NCBI RefSeq assembly: GCF_021534965.1
Contig: NZ_CP091037.1
Location: 3,231,501-3,295,500 of the forward strand
Direction: 5' to 3'
From: Muricauda sp. SCSIO 65647
GTDB taxonomy: Bacteria; Bacteroidota; Bacteroidia; Flavobacteriales; Flavobacteriaceae
DNA: 64,000 nucleotides
Shown here: one piece after another, positions 61,179 to 64,000 of the stretch
Layout of the letters: the number at the start of each line of letters is the position of its first letter
Position numbering within the stretch: position 1 is the first letter of the stretch
The notes under the pieces: model-generated
Told to the model about the DNA's origin: nothing
Databases searched by the model: none
What the model saw: only the letters and a program-made list of their open reading frames with translations
Made by a program: the position numbers and the translations under genes

Positions 61179-62039
61179 CTAAAAATATTGTTTCAACAAT
61201 ACCAAAACTGAATTCCGATATGAACTTCCAAAGAGGTTGAGATGTACCAACAGATAATATAGCTGATAAACATCGTTACATTGCCGTTGGTTTTGATGTG
61301 GAGGAATGACTTCGTGATAGGCCTCGTAAAAAGAAGTCCCAAACCCACCGAACAAACGACTCATGGCCAAATCGACGGCAGAATGCCCTGCATAGACAGC
61401 CGGATCGATTAAGTAGGGAGTGCCATTCGATGCAATAAGGTAATTGCCGCCCCATAGATCACCGTGGAGCAGGGAGGGGGTCACTTTACCAAAGAGATTT
61501 TGGCACACATCGAGCATCTTTGCGGTCGAAGGAATTTGCTGTTTTGACAGCAAATTTTGCTGCCACCCCATTTTTATTTGAGGTAACAGTCGTTCGCGTA
61601 CATAAAATGTGGCCCAATCGACATGCTGCTGATTGCATTGCGGCAGACTGCCAATAAAATTATCATGATCGTTTCCAAAGAAGGGAGGCATGGTAGTTCG
61701 GTGCAATTCGGCCAGTTTGCTCCCTAATCTTTCAAAGTCTTTTTCTGATGGGCGCTTGCTTTCAACAAACTCCATTACCAAATAAGAAACCCCTTCAAAT
61801 TGCCCTGTTGTATGGGTTTTGGGTATGGCAATGGTATTTGTGGCCGCCAGTTGCCGCAGCCCTTTAGCCTCGGCTTCATACATGGGAAACGCATTTGGGT
61901 CGTTTGAACTTTTCACGAAATACAGGCCATGGGCCGTTTCGACTTTGTGGGCAGTCGAAATATCACCCCCTGAAACGGGGCATATTTTTTTAATGGGTTC
62001 GTTTAAAAGGGATTCGAGGTGTTCAAGCAAAGGTTTCAA
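61179..62039 (-). CDS. Fructosamine kinase family protein
   Basis: A 286-residue protein-kinase-like enzyme. The catalytic loop is LLHGDLWGGNYLI, the metal motif YLIDPAVYAGH, and the nucleotide-binding strands include GLYFVKSS with the lysine; these are signatures of the fructosamine-3-kinase / YniA family. Such kinases phosphorylate sugars on glycated amines so they can be removed, or small ribulosamines. The N-terminal block PVSGGDISTAHKVET is also typical. It lies 15 bases downstream of the GNAT gene on the same strand and is probably in one operon with it. Confidence 0.93.
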   Translation of the reverse strand: MKPLLEHLESLLNEPIKKICPVSGGDISTAHKVETAHGLYFVKSSNDPNAFPMYEAEAKGLRQLAATNTIAIPKTHTTGQFEGVSYLVMEFVESKRPSEKDFERLGSKLAELHRTTMPPFFGNDHDNFIGSLPQCNQQHVDWATFYVRERLLPQIKMGWQQNLLSKQQIPSTAKMLDVCQNLFGKVTPSLLHGDLWGGNYLIASNGTPYLIDPAVYAGHSAVDLAMSRLFGGFGTSFYEAYHEVIPPHQNQRQCNDVYQLYYLLVHLNLFGSSYRNSVLVLLKQYF

Positions 62040-62054
62040 GGTGAAATATGGATA

Positions 62055-63173
62055 TCATAGTTCTTTTCGGTACGTCCACCGTTTTTTGTGGGTCACGGGA
62101 TTGAAGTGCTTCCAAAGTTGGCGTATGGCTATATTTTCTTCCAATTCTGGGGTGCGAATACAGTTGACGATCCCTTTTTTCGTAAAAGTATGGTAGTATT
62201 CATTAAAAATAACGGCGGTGACCCCTTTGCTTTGGTATTCAGGATGTATTCCTATCAAATAAAAGATAACGTCTTTGCTCTGTTTCTTGGCCCTTAACAG
62301 GTGAAAAACCCCAAAAGGAAAAAGTTTTCCGTTCGCTTTTTGCAAGGCCTTTGAAAAAGAGGGCATCACTATGGCAAAGGCTACCAATTCATCGTTCTCA
62401 TCCACCACAAACTTAATGTATTCGGGATTGATAAAACTTATATACCTCTTTTTGAAATAGGCTTTCTGTACCTCCGTAATTTTTACAAAAGATGAGAGTT
62501 TTGCATAAGTGGCATTGAAGAGATCGAACATCTTGTCGACCCAGGGCATAATCTCTTCACTTTTTTTAAAGTTCATGGGCCGCAGGCCATATCGTAATTT
62601 GACCAGCTCATTGGCCTTGGTGAAGAGCTTTGGATCGGCAGCGGAAAAAAGAAATTTATTCTCAAGATATCCTTTCTCTTTTACCATGCCAAACTGCTCA
62701 TAATGCGATTGGTAGTAGGGGTGGTTGTACCAAGTGATCATAGTACCTAGATGGTCAAAACCGTCAATCAACACGCCCACTTTGTCGAGATTTGAGAAAC
62801 CGACGGGGCCTTCCATATAGGCAAGCCCATTTGCTTTCCCGATTTCAGTGACCTTGTTCAACAATGTCTTTGAGACCTCCTTGTCGTCAACAAAGTCAAA
62901 CCAACCGAAGCGCATTTTTTTAAGTCCTTGCTCCTTGACTTCGAGCCAATTGATGATGGCGGCGACGCGCCCCACAATTTTTCCATCCCTGTAGGCCAAG
63001 AAAAACCAAGCTTCCGCGCTTTTGAATGCTGGATTTTTATCCTTATCAAATGAGCCCAGCTCGTCATTGATAATGGGTGGCACCCAATATTGATTGCCCT
63101 TGTAAAGTGAAAAAGGAAATTTTACAAATTGCTTGAGTTCGGGTTTGGTAGTGGCTTCTTTTATAGTGATCAT
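62055..63173 (-). CDS. Large GNAT-superfamily N-acyltransferase-like protein
   Basis: A 372-residue protein of a family widespread in Bacteroidota. N-terminal strands FPFSLYKGNQYWVPP and NPAFKSAEAWFFLAYRDGKIVGRVAAI look like a GNAT core, and a second GNAT-like part lies near the C-terminus (IGIHPEYQSKGVTAVIFNEYYHTF) with the acyl-CoA loop. MEGPVGFSNLDKVGVLIDGF and ITWYNHPYY are strongly conserved-looking. Bacterial ceramide synthases are also GNAT-like proteins of this size, so an N-acylation of a sphingoid or capnine base is possible; it is only a guess. It precedes the fructosamine kinase gene. Confidence 0.72.
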   Translation of the reverse strand: MITIKEATTKPELKQFVKFPFSLYKGNQYWVPPIINDELGSFDKDKNPAFKSAEAWFFLAYRDGKIVGRVAAIINWLEVKEQGLKKMRFGWFDFVDDKEVSKTLLNKVTEIGKANGLAYMEGPVGFSNLDKVGVLIDGFDHLGTMITWYNHPYYQSHYEQFGMVKEKGYLENKFLFSAADPKLFTKANELVKLRYGLRPMNFKKSEEIMPWVDKMFDLFNATYAKLSSFVKITEVQKAYFKKRYISFINPEYIKFVVDENDELVAFAIVMPSFSKALQKANGKLFPFGVFHLLRAKKQSKDVIFYLIGIHPEYQSKGVTAVIFNEYYHTFTKKGIVNCIRTPELEENIAIRQLWKHFNPVTHKKRWTYRKEL

Positions 63174-63239
63174 GCTGCTGCTTTACTAAACACAATATTA
63201 TGAATATTCGCCGCAGCATAAAAGCAGGGGTGCTAAAAC

Positions 63240-64000
63240 TTAGAAGTCGATCTTGTCCTTTTTCTTTCTTTTGCCCTTTTTTCGTTTTTTCATGGCCTTA
63301 CGGCTAATTTTATCACCGGTATTTTGTTGATCAATGGGTTTCAGCTCGTCTTTGTGAAAGTCCCAACGGTATGAGAAACCGGTTGAAATAAAAATCCGTG
63401 AGGGCGTATTTTTAACACTGGCCCCCAGGTTAATATCGGCCTGAAAATTTTCATTGAACAAATGGGCCACCCCTGTACGTAAAAGTAAATCGGCATAACG
63501 ATCGCTGTCAACACCTTGGTGTTCTATAAAAGCACTCCATTTTGGGTTTCGAAAGGCATGCGAAATGGAAACAAGGTAACTCAGTTCGGGATCGTCTGAA
63601 GAAATGCGGTCATAGGCAACGTTTGTGATCAAAACCATTCTTGGGGTCAATCGACTCTGGGTCGCCACCATTCCACGATAGGTGATGGTCGGAATATCTG
63701 GATAGAAGGGGTTATCACCCAAATTAAAAGTGGCACCCCCATAAACGGAAACCGAGGGAATCAAATTTTTTAGTTGAAATAAATTGTTCGCCCGCCAACT
63801 ATAAAGGTTGGGCTTGTTTCTGTCAGGATCTTTATACCGGTCGTAGATCAAATATTTGAGACCGAGTCGATTTCGTGAAAAATCGGTTCGGGTTTCGTCA
63901 AAGCCAAAATTGTTGAAGGTGATGTTCTGGTTGATGAAGGTGCCCTCGTATTTGATTTCCAATTGCTCGACCAACAATCCGTAGCGAAGTGCAAAGTCTG
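63240..64000 (-). CDS. Outer-membrane transporter-like protein, C-terminal part (5' cut)
   Basis: The minus-strand frame is open to the right edge, so the N-terminus is missing; at least 253 residues are visible. Alternating beta-strands with aromatic ends (LEIKYEGTFINQNITFNNF; SRIFISTGFSYRWDF) and GVAHLFNENFQADINLGASV fit the Phenol_MetA_deg-type 'transporter' outer-membrane barrels of Bacteroidota. After the last strand comes a Lys/Arg-rich tail (KKRKKGKRKKKDKIDF) which is unusual for a barrel end. Function unknown. Confidence 0.72.
   Translation of the reverse strand, partial: DFALRYGLLVEQLEIKYEGTFINQNITFNNFGFDETRTDFSRNRLGLKYLIYDRYKDPDRNKPNLYSWRANNLFQLKNLIPSVSVYGGATFNLGDNPFYPDIPTITYRGMVATQSRLTPRMVLITNVAYDRISSDDPELSYLVSISHAFRNPKWSAFIEHQGVDSDRYADLLLRTGVAHLFNENFQADINLGASVKNTPSRIFISTGFSYRWDFHKDELKPIDQQNTGDKISRKAMKKRKKGKRKKKDKIDF

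Overview
The window looks like a chromosomal segment of a marine-type Flavobacteriaceae bacterium (Bacteroidota), possibly close to Muricauda or Robiginitalea; the genus is a guess. The case rests on family content: fused-type cytochrome c biogenesis CcsA, bacillithiol deacetylase BshB1, TPR-containing histidine kinases, barrel-type TonB receptors, CarboxypepD_reg domains, a CAL67264-like small membrane protein, a DUF2853 protein and a full men cluster. It also rests on promoters of the Bacteroidota type: several genes carry TAnnTTTG with a TTG/TTTG box exactly 21 bp upstream. I see no insertion sequence, prophage, CRISPR array or rRNA. Both window edges cut genes (ccsA on the left, an outer-membrane transporter-like gene on the right).

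Layout. 1-6.4 kb: ccsA, a MATE exporter behind a structured leader, a Cys/Met-metabolism PLP enzyme, bshB1 and a TPR histidine kinase. 6.7-13.5 kb: tRNA-His, a secreted M28 peptidase and, divergent from it, a complete four-gene hydroxyproline catabolic operon (deaminase, alpha-ketoglutarate semialdehyde dehydrogenase, 4-hydroxyproline 2-epimerase, D-hydroxyproline dehydrogenase) with a 18-bp near-palindrome at its promoter. 13.5-16.2 kb: an exported protein of unknown function, a 40-codon small ORF inside a tandem-duplication scar, a GNAT acetyltransferase and an alpha/beta hydrolase. 16.2-28.9 kb: the menaquinone region (hotdog thioesterase, menF, menD, menA, menC, menE) interleaved with DUF2853, an S1/CvfB-like protein, a SPOR-like membrane protein, a LytTR regulator with its HisKA_2 kinase, and a CPBP protease. 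menB is not in the window.

30.4-36.9 kb holds three tandem paralogues that join a carboxypeptidase-regulatory domain, a SusC/TonB-type plug without a beta-barrel, TPRs and a DUF2135-like C-terminal domain. The third has an extra N-terminal module. A relic of the neighbouring acyl-CoA carboxylase tail lies between copies two and three and records how the array grew. This array is my best candidate for an undescribed system.

36.9-51.3 kb: acyl-CoA carboxylase beta, EttA, an active/inactive M16 peptidase pair, an MBL-fold hydrolase, fumarase, a TonB-dependent receptor with a small Lys-rich exported partner, and prfB with its programmed +1 frameshift. 51.4-64 kb: a secreted zinc protease, threonine aldolase, YegP-like and YbaB proteins, an oligopeptidase B-like lipoprotein, a cystathionine-beta-synthase-like enzyme next to a serine-palmitoyltransferase-like enzyme (a plausible sulfonolipid or sphingolipid entry), a fructosamine-kinase family protein, a large GNAT protein, and the cut transporter gene.
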